Positions 24,320 to 32,858 are shown, counted from the first letter of the stretch. The stretch: 45,927 nt of DNA from Bacteroidota bacterium (GCA_016124585.1 WGNL01000042.1:1-45927), one strand, 5' to 3'. Numbers and translations: made by a program. The notes: a model not told the origin generated them from the sequence alone.

Positions 24320-26263
24320 TCACTGCCACTCAAATCTCCACCTCGCAAACGCCTCCATCGCCTCATATTCCGAAAGCCCCAAGCTCCGGTAAAGCCCTGC
24401 CGTGGCGGCGTTCCGCTCCTTGGCACGTTGCCAGAACTCCCGCTCGTCCTCGCCAGGGAAGGGGGCGCTGTCCTTCTGTGACTGGTGCATGAAAATGGCC
24501 TTTTGCTTGCGGGCCACTTGGTCGGGCGACATCGGTACGGCCATGTCAATCTCATGGATGGGGAACTCGTGCCAAGCGCCCCGGTAGAGCCAGAGCCAGC
24601 AGTCCTTCGCCCATTTTTTGTCCTTCAATTTTTCGAAGGCAGCGAAAATAGCGTTCAGGCAGACCCGGTGTGTACCATGCGGATCGGCGAGGTCGCCAGC
24701 GGCATAGACCTGGTGGGGCTGCACTTTCTCTATCAAATCGGCCACCACATCAATATCCGCTTGGGTAATATCGCCCTTGCGCACCTTGCCCGTTTCATAA
24801 AAAGGCATGTCGAGGAAGTGGATTTTATCGTCTGTGAGGCCGGAGTAGCGGGCGCCGGCCCGTGCCTCTCCCCGACGAATCAGGCCCTTGATGGAGCGCA
24901 CTTCGGGGATGTCCGGCTCGCCCTGTTTTTTGTTTTTCAGGAACTTGAGAATCTTCTTGTAACGCTTCTCGATGTCCGAATCCATCAGCCCTTGGCCCTC
25001 GCCAAATTCCAGCAAAAACTCGGCGTAGCGCCGGGCGTCGTGGTCGTGTACGGCGATATTGCCGCTGGTCTGGTAGGCCACATGCACGTCGTGGCCTTGG
25101 TCAACGAGGCGCATGAAAGTGCCGCCCATCGAAATCACGTCATCGTCGGGGTGGGGGGAGAAGATGATGACCCGCTTCTTGGCAGGCGCTGCCCGCTCTG
25201 GGCGTGTGGAGTCATCAGCGTGGGGTTTGCCGCCCGGCCATCCGGTGATGGTGTGCTGTAGGCGGTTGAAAATCTTGATATTGAGTTCGTAGGCACCGCT
25301 TTCGAGGAGCATCAACTCGCTGAGGCCGTGCTCGTTGTAGTCCTCGCTGGTGAGTTTCAGGATGGGTTTTCCCGTCTGCTGGCTCACCCAAGTGACGGCT
25401 TGGCAGGCCAGTTCCTCCGTCCAGTTGCAGACGCCGCAGAGCCACGGTGCCCGGTTGCGGGTCAGTTGCTCCGCCGCCGCTTTGTCCAAAATCACCTTCA
25501 CGTTGGGGTGTTTTTGCAAAAAAGTAGCAGGAATGCCCGTCGTGATTTCCCCCTCCAACGCCTTGGCCAGTACCAACGCCTTGTGTTGCCCCCAAGCCAA
25601 GAGGAACACCGTGCGGGCCTTCATGATACTGGCCACGCCCATGGTGATGGCCCTCGTCGGTACGTCCTCCTCCTGCCCGAAATCCTTGATGGCGTCCCGG
25701 CGGGTGAGGCCGTCGAGGCGCACCATGCGGGTGAGGGAGCTTTCCCAAGAGCCGGGTTCGTTGAAACCGACATGGCCCGTGCGCCCGATGCCGAGTAGTT
25801 GGATGTCGATGCCGCCGTTCAGGTTGATTTGCTTTTCGTACCAAGTGCAGTATTCCTGTGCCTTTTCCATCGGCACGGTGCCGTCGGGGATGTGGATGTT
25901 TTCCTTCGGAATGTCCACATGGTCGAAGAGGTGCTCGTGCATGAAATACCAGTAGCTCTGCGCCGCCGTCTTTTCCATCGGGTAGTACTCGTCGAGGTTG
26001 AAGGTGACGACGTTGTAGAAGCTCAGCGCCTCCTCTTGGTGCAGCCGCACCAGTTCCCGATAGACTTGAATCGGGGAGGAACCCGTGGCCAGTCCCAGCA
26101 CGATTTTCTCCCCATCCTGCTGCTTCTGGCGGATGGCGAGGGCGATGCTCCGTGCCACATGGATGGACGCCTCCCGGCTGTCGTCCCAGATTTTGACGGG
26201 CAGTTTTTCGAAGGTCTTGAACTGAAACTTGAGGGTTGGCTGTGTGACGGCTGATGATAGCAT
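24320..26263 (-). CDS. nagB: glucosamine-6-phosphate deaminase fused to PIG-L/LmbE deacetylase domain
   Basis: A 647-residue two-domain protein. Residues about 20-290 are NagB-like: LGLATGSSPIQVYRELVRLH, FNLDEYYPM, LFDHVDIPKENIHIPDG and LGIGRTGHVGFNEPGSWESS are the active-site segments of the enzyme that converts glucosamine-6-phosphate to fructose-6-phosphate and ammonia. Residues about 365-640 form a PIG-L/LmbE domain with the zinc motif FSPHPDDDVISMGG and a later AGDLADPHGTHRVCL; such domains remove N-acetyl groups from GlcNAc-type substrates. The fusion is common in Bacteroidota and suggests deacetylation coupled to deamination, although GlcNAc-6-P deacetylation by the second domain is inference. 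A ROK kinase gene lies 4 kb away on the same strand. Confidence 0.93.
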   Translation of the reverse strand: MLSSAVTQPTLKFQFKTFEKLPVKIWDDSREASIHVARSIALAIRQKQQDGEKIVLGLATGSSPIQVYRELVRLHQEEALSFYNVVTFNLDEYYPMEKTAAQSYWYFMHEHLFDHVDIPKENIHIPDGTVPMEKAQEYCTWYEKQINLNGGIDIQLLGIGRTGHVGFNEPGSWESSLTRMVRLDGLTRRDAIKDFGQEEDVPTRAITMGVASIMKARTVFLLAWGQHKALVLAKALEGEITTGIPATFLQKHPNVKVILDKAAAEQLTRNRAPWLCGVCNWTEELACQAVTWVSQQTGKPILKLTSEDYNEHGLSELMLLESGAYELNIKIFNRLQHTITGWPGGKPHADDSTRPERAAPAKKRVIIFSPHPDDDVISMGGTFMRLVDQGHDVHVAYQTSGNIAVHDHDARRYAEFLLEFGEGQGLMDSDIEKRYKKILKFLKNKKQGEPDIPEVRSIKGLIRRGEARAGARYSGLTDDKIHFLDMPFYETGKVRKGDITQADIDVVADLIEKVQPHQVYAAGDLADPHGTHRVCLNAIFAAFEKLKDKKWAKDCWLWLYRGAWHEFPIHEIDMAVPMSPDQVARKQKAIFMHQSQKDSAPFPGEDEREFWQRAKERNAATAGLYRSLGLSEYEAMEAFARWRFEWQ

Positions 26264-26308
26264 AGATGGATAAGCTGGCTTTGATTTGTTGGATTGGTGA
26301 GGCGGGGC

Positions 26309-26340
26309 GAAGTTAAAAAGATTGGGTAGGTGTTTTCAAT
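26309..26340 (-). promoter_or_regulatory. promoter candidate for nagB fusion gene
   Basis: On the minus strand ATTG (26340-26337) is followed after 20 bases by TAACTTCG (26316-26309), close to TTTG-N20-TAnnTTTG. It lies 46 bases before the start codon. Confidence 0.4.
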
Positions 26341-26360
26341 AGAAATACCCAGCGCAAAGA

Positions 26361-26780
26361 TTATCCCTCTAATTTTTTACTCAATACTTCTTTAAAACGC
26401 TCCTTGCTAATGACTGTAACTTTTGGAAACTCTAAATTCACAAGTTTATCAAAATGTCGGTCGTCACTAACCAGATAATCAGCACCTGCTGCAATGGCAC
26501 AATCCACAAACTTGTCGTCGTCTGGGTCAAGATGGATTAGGTTCCAACGAAAATATTTCTGGTATCTGGTTACGTTTGGCAGGCTGGTTATTAGTTCAAG
26601 AACTGCGTGGGCAATATCGGCTCCGTTCTTTCTCGCAATTATCTCTTCATACTCACTAAGGATATCTGTGGTGATGCAAAGCTCGTAGTCATTGTTTAGC
26701 AGCGCCAAGAAAAGGTCGTGGTCTTTTGACCGCTCTGACAACATAATGAGCAGCACATTGGTGTCAAGGACGACTTTCAT
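26361..26780 (-). CDS. PIN-domain toxin (PIN_3/COG1569 type)
   Basis: A 139-residue PIN-fold ribonuclease-like protein, typical of VapC-like toxins of the COG1569 group. The acidic catalytic residues are in place: VVLDTNVLLIMLS (Asp near 6), TDILSEYEEII (Glu near 44) and DPDDDKFVDCAIAAGADYLV with SDDRHF. The start MKVVLDTNV is right at the core fold. The small gene just upstream ends three bases before this start and is its likely antitoxin. The target RNA is not predictable. Confidence 0.85.
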   Translation of the reverse strand: MKVVLDTNVLLIMLSERSKDHDLFLALLNNDYELCITTDILSEYEEIIARKNGADIAHAVLELITSLPNVTRYQKYFRWNLIHLDPDDDKFVDCAIAAGADYLVSDDRHFDKLVNLEFPKVTVISKERFKEVLSKKLEG

Positions 26781-26783
26781 GGC

Positions 26784-27014
26784 TTATGGATGGGATTCTC
26801 TTTTTGAAGTAGTACGGTTATGTTCCGAATACCATTTATCCAATGTCTCCTGTGTCCAGCCTTTTTCATCCCATTGAGCATTCAACAGATTTTGGAGGCG
26901 GCGGTAACGAAACTGCACGAGCATGGTGCGCAATTGCTCCAAATCCTGCTCGGTGAGCGGTTCTGCTAGCAATTCCAACAAGGTACGCTGCGCTTCATTC
27001 AATGATGTGGTCAT
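26784..27014 (-). CDS. putative antitoxin paired with the PIN toxin
   Basis: A 76-residue charged helical protein from MTTSLNEAQRTLLELL, three bases upstream of the PIN toxin gene. The region LAEPLTEQDLEQLRTMLVQF could be a dimerisation helix pair, and the tail GWTQETLDKWYSEHNRT, found in many small proteins preceding PIN_3 toxins in Bacteroidota and Cyanobacteria, would be the toxin-binding segment. No clear DNA-binding fold was identified. The start at 27014 was chosen over 27062 because the extra 16 residues lack similarity to such antitoxins. Assignment depends mainly on gene order. Confidence 0.7.
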   Translation of the reverse strand: MTTSLNEAQRTLLELLAEPLTEQDLEQLRTMLVQFRYRRLQNLLNAQWDEKGWTQETLDKWYSEHNRTTSKRESHP

Positions 27015-27129
27015 TTTACTGATTTTTGATTCCAAAAATAGGGGTTTGGGGTGGGATTTCAAACTGTGAGATTATGGAGGTAAAAATGTACTATAAAGGA
27101 TATATTTTTAATGACTAGCTTTAATCTTA

Positions 27130-27459
27130 TTATTCAGGTGCCGCATCAAATAGCACAATTAGCCGAAACTCAATAACCTTATCCTTTATATCAATAGTTC
27201 TTCTATGAATTTTAAACAAGCCATTATCATCAACTATTTCGTCCCCAATAAGGGGGAAGCCCTGGAAATCTTTATAATATTGTAACAACCTAAAATGGAA
27301 GGATTCAAGCTGGTTTTCTGTATAGAAATCTTCTTTATTTTCTTGAAAATCATATTGGATTAGGTTCCCAAACGAAGTTCGAATATGCCACCCATTAGAA
27401 ACTTTAGTTGTGAAAGTTGTATGGTCAATCATTGTTCTGTATTTAGATGCTGAATTCAT
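27130..27459 (-). CDS. hypothetical protein, 109 residues
   Basis: A small soluble protein not recognised, AT-rich relative to its surroundings. It reads as an alpha/beta protein: WHIRTSFGNLIQYDFQENKE, then a helix FHFRLLQYYKDFQG, and three C-terminal strands around FKIHRRTIDIKDKVIEFRLI. No catalytic or binding motif stands out. It lies between the toxin-antitoxin pair and the terminator of the VWA gene, all on the minus strand, and may belong to the same accessory patch. Confidence 0.55.
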   Translation of the reverse strand: MNSASKYRTMIDHTTFTTKVSNGWHIRTSFGNLIQYDFQENKEDFYTENQLESFHFRLLQYYKDFQGFPLIGDEIVDDNGLFKIHRRTIDIKDKVIEFRLIVLFDAAPE

Positions 27460-27510
27460 TTGTTCCTAATCCATTAACGCAGTAAAAATACAAGTATAAT
27501 ACTACTCCCC

Positions 27511-27545
27511 AAAAAAAAGCACCCACGCCTCTCAGCGCAGGTGCC
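27511..27545 (-). terminator. intrinsic terminator of the VWA gene
   Basis: On the minus strand ggcacctgcgc and gcgtgggtgc pair imperfectly (gcacc/ggtgc plus cgc/gcg), followed directly by eight Ts (complement of 27511-27518). It lies 47 bases after the VWA stop. Confidence 0.7.
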
Positions 27546-27591
27546 TCTTATTAACCCTGAAAAACCAAAAGTAAACTTATAAAATCGTCAC

Positions 27592-29022
27592 CTACCACAC
27601 CTCCAGCCGCTCCACCGTCTCCTTCGCCTTCACGGTCACGCTGACGGAGCGGGCGCTTAGCCCCGCAGGTTTCAGCGGCTTGATGTCCATTTTGTATTCC
27701 CCCGGTTCGAGGGTGAACGATTTGGGGTTGGAGCTGTCGCTCATATAGGTGCGGCCTGCCGCCACGGACTCCCCAGTAGCCTTGGAATAGACCGTGACGG
27801 TGGCATCCACCAAGGTGCTGCCCGTCTTTGCCCCGACTTTTAGGATACCGCTCTCGAAATTGTGGGAAAGCTCGATGGTCGCCCCACCGTTCAGGGCCTG
27901 GTTTTCCCAGCGGAACTTGGTCTTGTTGGCCAGTTCCACCGACCCGATTTCCACGTCGTAGGCACCCGGCAGCACCCGGAACTCTATGGGGTTGGACTTC
28001 TCGTGGTTGTAGCTGCGGCCGCCCGTCACCCGTTCCTTGGTGTCAGCCTTGAAGAGGTTCACCGTGGCATCGGACAGTTCGCCGTTGCGGGTGACTAGCA
28101 CTTTGAGGGTGCCTTGCGCAAAATCCACGGACTGGTGCAACGTGTCATCGGCGCTGATGGTCAGGTCGGAAAACAGTTGGGTAGGCCCGCCGTCCATGCT
28201 CACGGCCATCACCTCTAGTTGGTATTGCCCTGCGGGCAATTGCAGCACACGGGGATTGGTGAGCGGCCCGGTGTAGGTGCGGCCCAGGGCGGCCTCTTTG
28301 GTCTCGCCCTTTTTGAAAACCTTTAGCGAGCCGTCGAGGGGCTGGCCATCCAACGTGACCTTTACCGAAAGATAGCCGCCACCCTTGGCGGGTTCCTCCA
28401 CTGCTTCGTCAAGTGCAAGGGTGAGTTCCTCGGCATTGTTGGCGGGGAAATACTGCCCACCGCCTGCCTGTGCGATACACTCCAGTGCCGAGAGGTCTTT
28501 CTCTTCAATGCCAAACCCGATGACGTGCAGGGTGATTTTTACGCCCTGCTCCTTGGCCTTTCGCACAAGGTCGCAGGCATCACCGTCGCAGGTTTCGAGG
28601 CCATCGCTGACGAGTATGACATTGAGCGGGGCGGTCTCTGGCCGAATCAGCGCCAGTGCGTGGTTGATGGAAAGCGCAATGGGCGTCATGCCCTGCGGAT
28701 TGATGGCATCGAGGCGGGCGGTGAAGCTGGCGCTGTCAAGGGGCTTCAGTTCTACCAGCGTTTCGATGTCGGAGCAGTCGCTCTTGCGGTTGTGGCCATA
28801 AGCGATGAGGCCCGCACGGGTGCCGTCCGGCAGCTTTTTCACGAGGTTTTTCAGCACCGATTTGGCGGTGGCGATCTTGTGGTCAGTGCCGAGCTTTTGC
28901 CACATGGAACCAGAGCCGTCGAGGATGAAAAGGACGCCGGGCGGTTGTTCGATGGGGTTGCCGTAGGAGGTTGTGGAAAACAGGCTGAGCAACAGCAGGA
29001 GAAGTAGATTTGATTTCATCAT
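27592..29022 (-). CDS. secreted VWA-domain protein with three C-terminal repeats
   Basis: A 476-residue exported protein with signal peptide MMKSNLLLLLLLSLFSTTSYG. Residues about 28-205 are a von Willebrand factor A domain with an intact metal-dependent adhesion site: DGSGSM (residues 35-40), then NPQGMTPIALSINHAL and LVSDGLETCDGD. The C-terminal half carries three related units, each ending in a GRTY...NP...LPAGQY motif: GRTYTGPLTNPRVLQLPAGQ, GRSYNHEKSNPIEFRVLPGA and GRTYMSDSSNPKSFTLEPGE. These look like Ig-type carboxypeptidase-regulatory modules. It is probably a periplasmic or surface protein binding another protein through the metal site; the partner is unknown. Confidence 0.88.
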   Translation of the reverse strand: MMKSNLLLLLLLSLFSTTSYGNPIEQPPGVLFILDGSGSMWQKLGTDHKIATAKSVLKNLVKKLPDGTRAGLIAYGHNRKSDCSDIETLVELKPLDSASFTARLDAINPQGMTPIALSINHALALIRPETAPLNVILVSDGLETCDGDACDLVRKAKEQGVKITLHVIGFGIEEKDLSALECIAQAGGGQYFPANNAEELTLALDEAVEEPAKGGGYLSVKVTLDGQPLDGSLKVFKKGETKEAALGRTYTGPLTNPRVLQLPAGQYQLEVMAVSMDGGPTQLFSDLTISADDTLHQSVDFAQGTLKVLVTRNGELSDATVNLFKADTKERVTGGRSYNHEKSNPIEFRVLPGAYDVEIGSVELANKTKFRWENQALNGGATIELSHNFESGILKVGAKTGSTLVDATVTVYSKATGESVAAGRTYMSDSSNPKSFTLEPGEYKMDIKPLKPAGLSARSVSVTVKAKETVERLEVW

Positions 29023-29171
29023 GGTCGGAAGCTTTAATTAGTGATAGAAAAATCCAGGGGTTACTGGCTAAAATCGAAAAAATCACCGAAAGGACGAACC
29101 GAGCATTGGTAATTCATAAAATATCGGCTTTATCTGTCCGCAAAAAAGCATTCTAAGCCATTTTCACAAAT

Positions 29172-29199
29172 AAAAAAGGGGCGACAACCTGTCGCCCCT
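29172..29199 (-). terminator. intrinsic terminator after the DUF805 gene
   Basis: aggggcgaca (29177-29186) pairs perfectly with tgtcgcccct (29190-29199) around acc. T-runs exist on both strands. On the minus strand it ends the DUF805 transcript 39 bases after its stop. Confidence 0.85.
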
Positions 29200-29237
29200 C
29201 CCTTTTTTCTTGAAGAAAGTTTTCCGTCAAAAATTGC

Positions 29238-29600
29238 TTAACCTACCAAGTGGTCGGCAATGTCTGCCTCGGGATTTTTCGGATCTGGGCCATACTCGTT
29301 GGGGCCTTTTTCGCCCTCGGTACAAGCCAAAACCAGGTTGTATATCGGGATGAGGCAGTACCAACCGCTCTTACCTACATCGTGCATCCGGCGAATGGCC
29401 ACGGCAATACCCGGTATCAAAACACCGAGACCGTAGACAGTACTAAGAAATGGGAACTTAATAGCTCCTCCTAAAAACATTAACGCATAGGAAATAATCA
29501 TGTTAAACAAGAAAAAATACCAATACTCAGAGCGCCTTGCCCTGCCATCGAATTTAGCGTAGTCTTTCAAAACTTTGGTGTACCAAGAAAATGCATCCAT
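29238..29600 (-). CDS. DUF805 family membrane protein
   Basis: A 120-residue protein of the DUF805 family, small inner-membrane proteins with three or four helices and unknown role. Landmarks are the N-terminal WYTKVLKDYAKFDGRARRSE with the conserved GRARRSEYWYF, and AVAIRRMHDVGKSGWYCLIP, which holds the conserved RRMHDVGKSGW. The C-terminal tail (EGEKGPNEYGPDPKNP) is typical. It stands alone between terminators. Confidence 0.93.
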   Translation of the reverse strand: MDAFSWYTKVLKDYAKFDGRARRSEYWYFFLFNMIISYALMFLGGAIKFPFLSTVYGLGVLIPGIAVAIRRMHDVGKSGWYCLIPIYNLVLACTEGEKGPNEYGPDPKNPEADIADHLVG

Positions 29601-29823
29601 GATGAAGAAATTTAGAAGGTGAAAAATATTGTTTTCAGGTTGTGGAACTGGCTGAGCAAGATATTGAAAAGCCAGTTTTGTTTGCGGGGTCGTTCACCGC
29701 TCGTACAGAGATTCAAAAAGGCCCGAATTTTCACACAGACCGCTCATCATTGACCAAATTTCAGGCACTCACAAACATACAAAGCCCTAAGGTTTTATTC
29801 ATAAAAAATCTGACTGGCCATCT

Positions 29824-30339
29824 TCAATCTTCTCGCAGTTTGTCCTTTAGGCCCAATATACCCTTCACTATGCTACGAAAGCCTTGGATTTGTGCAGGGC
29901 TCATCTCCCGTTTTGAGATGATGTTTGCCTGTATTTTACTTTGATAAACAAAGAAAAACTCCTTTGTTTCTAGCACTTTTAACACCTTTTCCCAAGTCAT
30001 TTTTGTTTCAAAACTAGTTCCTTTCACATTGATCCACTCGTAGTCCACCATCCAATCCATTGGCTCCACGACCCTACTTTTTGAATTGAAAGCCCTGCGG
30101 CATTTAAAGTAAATAATCAATGGCACAAACGCCAATAGATATAGGCCAAGTGCAAGTTTGAGCAAGGTCATCTTACCATTAGGCTCAACTCCTGCCAGAT
30201 GATAAATTAGCGGAGATACTAATATAAATAAACCAAAAATGGCAATGAAAAGCATCGCTGGTTGCCGATAGGAAATATAAAAACTGGCTTTCAGAAACTC
30301 CCGAAAAGTCAGTTGGCTTCTAAAGTTGATTTGATTCAT
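29824..30339 (-). CDS. YcxB-like membrane protein
   Basis: A 171-residue protein with two transmembrane helices (about 24-45 and 62-81, within AMLFIAIFGLFILVSPLIYH and LLKLALGLYLLAFVPLIIYF). A C-terminal YcxB-like domain follows, with DYEWINVKGTSFETKMTWEK, FFFVYQSKIQANIISKREMS and the basic end RSIVKGILGLKDKLRED. YcxB-family proteins have no established function. The start at 30339 was chosen because the upstream frame runs into the palindromic repeat and the ROK gene's end. It follows the ROK kinase gene on the same strand. Confidence 0.75.
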   Translation of the reverse strand: MNQINFRSQLTFREFLKASFYISYRQPAMLFIAIFGLFILVSPLIYHLAGVEPNGKMTLLKLALGLYLLAFVPLIIYFKCRRAFNSKSRVVEPMDWMVDYEWINVKGTSFETKMTWEKVLKVLETKEFFFVYQSKIQANIISKREMSPAQIQGFRSIVKGILGLKDKLRED

Positions 30340-30382
30340 GCTATTTAATTTTTGATGGTCGGCAAATAGTTTTATTTCCTTT

Positions 30383-30415
30383 AGACCTGACAGGTTTTTG
30401 AAACCTGTCAGGTCT
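30383..30415. repeat. 15-bp-stem palindrome overlapping the ROK stop codon
   Basis: agacctgacaggttt (30383-30397) is the exact reverse complement of 30401-30415, with a 3-base loop. The TGA stop of the ROK gene (30408-30410) lies inside the right arm, so the last codons of that protein come from the repeat. The form acctgacaggt/acctgtcaggt is a type seen widely in Bacteroidota intergenic DNA. Confidence 0.8.
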
Positions 30416-31394
30416 TGTTCACCCCCCCTTTGACCCACACCTGATGTTCATTCCAAATCAGCGCCGCCGCACCCAGCAGCGCCGCATCGTTCTCGCCCAG
30501 CGCCGAGGGCAGCACCTTGATTTTATGGCCTTTGTGAAACGCCAAGGCATGGCGCTCCAAGCTATCAATTGTCGGTAAAAAAAGCAGGTCGCCCGCCATT
30601 GCCAAGCCGCCGGAGAGCACCACGGCCTCCGGCTCGAACCATGCCGCCATGTCAGCGATAGCCCGGCCCAGCACCTCGCCCGTCATTTCAAAGGTTTTCT
30701 TCGCCAACGCATCGCCCGACTGTGCCGCCTCGAAAATATGCCGGGAACTCATGTCCATGTAGCTTTTGCTGCGCAATGGGCTGTCCGTCATCGTGTTGGC
30801 CATCAGGTCGAACACGGTGCGCTTCAGGCCCGTGGCACTCACGTAGGTCTCCGTGCAGCCGAAGCGGCCACAACCACAGGCTCTGCCGTTGGGCACGACG
30901 CAAATATGACCCGCCTCGCCACCATGTCCGTATTCGCCGCCAAGGAGTTGGCCATTGGCCACGATGCCGCAGCCGAGGCCCGTGCCGAGCGTGATGAGCA
31001 TGAAATTTTTCATGCCCTTGGCTGCGCCAAAATGCCATTCGCCAAGCGTACTGGCGTTACTGTCTTTCACCAACTGGGTGGGCAGACCGAAGCGCTCCTG
31101 CACGGTTTTCACGAGTTCTACTTTCGGGGAAAAGGGGAGGTTGGCGGCATTCTCAATGGTGCCCTGTTGTTCGTTGGCGCTGGGCGCTCCGGCGGCGATG
31201 CCTTTGACTTCGACGCCACCCCTCAACATTTCCACTATTTTTTCAAAAAGATGGCGAAAAAATTCGTGCTCGTCAGCGCAATCTGCGGTGGAGAAGGAGG
31301 CACGTTTGGCGATGTCGCCCGAAGCGCCGACCAATGCCAGCTTGGTAGAAGTGCCGCCGATGTCGATGCCGAGTGCGAAGGTTTGTTTAGTCAT
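30408..31394 (-). CDS. ROK family sugar kinase
   Basis: A 328-residue ROK protein without an N-terminal DNA-binding domain, so a kinase (glucokinase or N-acetylhexosamine kinase type) and not a NagC-like repressor. The phosphate-binding start FALGIDIGGTSTKLALV, the catalytic-Asp region TQLVKDSNASTLGEWHFG, the LGTGLGCGI loop, GEAGHICV and the zinc motif CGCGRFGCTETYVS are all present. The start at 31394 (MTKQTFALG) puts the fold at the N-terminus; upstream ATG-like starts add residues that overlap the divergent promoter. With nagB-PIG-L nearby and murA divergent, a role in amino-sugar supply is plausible but unproven. Confidence 0.92.
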   Translation of the reverse strand: MTKQTFALGIDIGGTSTKLALVGASGDIAKRASFSTADCADEHEFFRHLFEKIVEMLRGGVEVKGIAAGAPSANEQQGTIENAANLPFSPKVELVKTVQERFGLPTQLVKDSNASTLGEWHFGAAKGMKNFMLITLGTGLGCGIVANGQLLGGEYGHGGEAGHICVVPNGRACGCGRFGCTETYVSATGLKRTVFDLMANTMTDSPLRSKSYMDMSSRHIFEAAQSGDALAKKTFEMTGEVLGRAIADMAAWFEPEAVVLSGGLAMAGDLLFLPTIDSLERHALAFHKGHKIKVLPSALGENDAALLGAAALIWNEHQVWVKGGVNKT

Positions 31395-31425
31395 TCGTAC
31401 TAGATTGTCATTCATCATTGCATGG

Positions 31426-31433
31426 CAAATCTA
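31426..31433 (-). promoter_or_regulatory. -7 box for the ROK kinase gene
   Basis: The minus strand reads TAGATTTG, an exact TAnnTTTG match, 32 bases before the ROK start. No TTTG lies at the ideal distance upstream. Confidence 0.45.
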
Positions 31434-31462
31434 AAAACAAGGCACATCGTTCCGTAGTATTT

Positions 31463-31494
31463 TTTGGTTTCAGTCACTACCTCGTCTATCTTCG
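31463..31494 (+). promoter_or_regulatory. promoter for murA
   Basis: TTTG at 31463-31466, a 20-base spacer, and TATCTTCG at 31487-31494 form a near-consensus Bacteroidota promoter 44 bases before the murA start. It is back-to-back with the ROK promoter. Confidence 0.6.
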
Positions 31495-31537
31495 CCCCCA
31501 TACTCGTGGATATCTCCATTTTCAATTATCAATTACT

Positions 31538-32848
31538 ATGAATTCCTCAACCTTTGAAGTAACCGGAGGCCGCCCCTTGAGTGGCAGCATCATCCCGAAA
31601 GGCGCTAAAAATGAAGCGCTGCAAGTCATCTGTGCCCCACTTTTGACATCAGAAAAAGTAACGATTTCCAATATCCCCGACATCGCTGACGTGCGCAGCC
31701 AGATAGAATTGATGCGTGGCCTCGGCGTGAAAGTGGAGCGGCTCGCCCCCGGCACCTACAGCTTTCAAGCTGATGAGGTAAACTCCAATCTTTTTGAAAA
31801 CAAGGAATTCCTCGGCAATGCCCGTCGCATCCGTGGTTCGGTGATGCTGATGGGGGCGCTGTTGGGTCGCTTCCGCAAGGCACTTTTACCACAGCCAGGC
31901 GGCGACAAGATTGGGCGGCGCAGGCTTGATACCCACTTCCTTGGACTTCAAAAACTCGGTGCCGATTTCCGCTATGACGCAGAAGAGCGCATATATTTCA
32001 TCGAAGCGCCAAAGCTCCAAGGCACTTATTTGCTCATGGATGAAATCTCCGTGACGGGCACTGCCAATGTGCTTTTTGCCGCTGTGCTGGCAGAGGGAAT
32101 GACCACGATTTACAATGCCGCCTGCGAGCCTTACGTGCAGCAGCTTTGCAAACTGTTGAACAAAATGGGGGCAAAAATCAGTGGTATCGGCTCCAATTTG
32201 CTCACCATCGAAGGCGTGAAAACGCTGGGTGGCGCTGACCACCGCTGCCTGCCGGACATGATTGAAATCGGCAGTTTCATTGGCCTTGCCGCCATGACCC
32301 AATCCGACCTGACCATCAAAGATTGTGCGGTGAGTGAACTGGGGAACATCCTCCCCGTCTTCGAGCGGATGGGCGTGAAAATGAACATCCTTGGCGATGA
32401 CATCCACGTGCCAGCGCAGGAGGAAATCGAAATCCAATCGTTCATTGACGGCAGCATCATGACCGTGTACGATTCACCGTGGCCGGGCTTCACCCCTGAC
32501 CTGATGAGCATCATCCTCGTGATGGCCACGCAGGCGAAGGGCAGCGTTTTGATTCATCAAAAAATGTTCGAAAGCCGCCTGTTCTTCGTGGATAAGCTGA
32601 TAGACATGGGTGCCCAAATCATCCTCTGTGACCCGCACCGAGCCACCGTCATTGGTCTGAACCGCCGCTTCCAGCTCCGTGGCATCGAAATGACCTCGCC
32701 GGATATCCGGGCGGGGGTAGCGTTGCTCATCGCTGCACTCTCGGCAAGGGGGAAGAGCACGATTCACAATATCCACCAAATTGACCGGGGGTATGAGCGG
32801 ATTGACGAGCGCTTGAATGCGTTGGGGGCGGAAATAAGGCGGGTGTGA
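31538..32848 (+). CDS. murA: UDP-N-acetylglucosamine 1-carboxyvinyltransferase, Asp-type active site
   Basis: MurA transfers enolpyruvate from PEP to UDP-GlcNAc, the first committed step of peptidoglycan synthesis. The 436-residue protein starts MNSSTFEVTGGRPLSGSIIP with the conserved KGAKNEAL, and the inside-out alpha/beta repeats continue to the end (ERIDERLNALGAEIRRV). In the flexible active-site loop the usual PGGC reads PQPGGDKIGRRR, with Asp123 where E. coli has Cys115, the residue alkylated by fosfomycin. Asp variants are known to be active and fosfomycin-resistant, for example in Mycobacterium and Chlamydia. The start at 31538 was chosen by family alignment; the longer frame runs into the promoter. 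Confidence 0.96.
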   Translation: MNSSTFEVTGGRPLSGSIIPKGAKNEALQVICAPLLTSEKVTISNIPDIADVRSQIELMRGLGVKVERLAPGTYSFQADEVNSNLFENKEFLGNARRIRGSVMLMGALLGRFRKALLPQPGGDKIGRRRLDTHFLGLQKLGADFRYDAEERIYFIEAPKLQGTYLLMDEISVTGTANVLFAAVLAEGMTTIYNAACEPYVQQLCKLLNKMGAKISGIGSNLLTIEGVKTLGGADHRCLPDMIEIGSFIGLAAMTQSDLTIKDCAVSELGNILPVFERMGVKMNILGDDIHVPAQEEIEIQSFIDGSIMTVYDSPWPGFTPDLMSIILVMATQAKGSVLIHQKMFESRLFFVDKLIDMGAQIILCDPHRATVIGLNRRFQLRGIEMTSPDIRAGVALLIAALSARGKSTIHNIHQIDRGYERIDERLNALGAEIRRV

Positions 32849-32858
32849 TGTTGCATCA

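Noticed and set aside
25215-25844. 209-codon minus-strand open frame inside nagB
   Set aside because: It is an alternative frame of the NagB-PIG-L gene, Arg/His/Pro-rich as expected of a GC-rich shadow.
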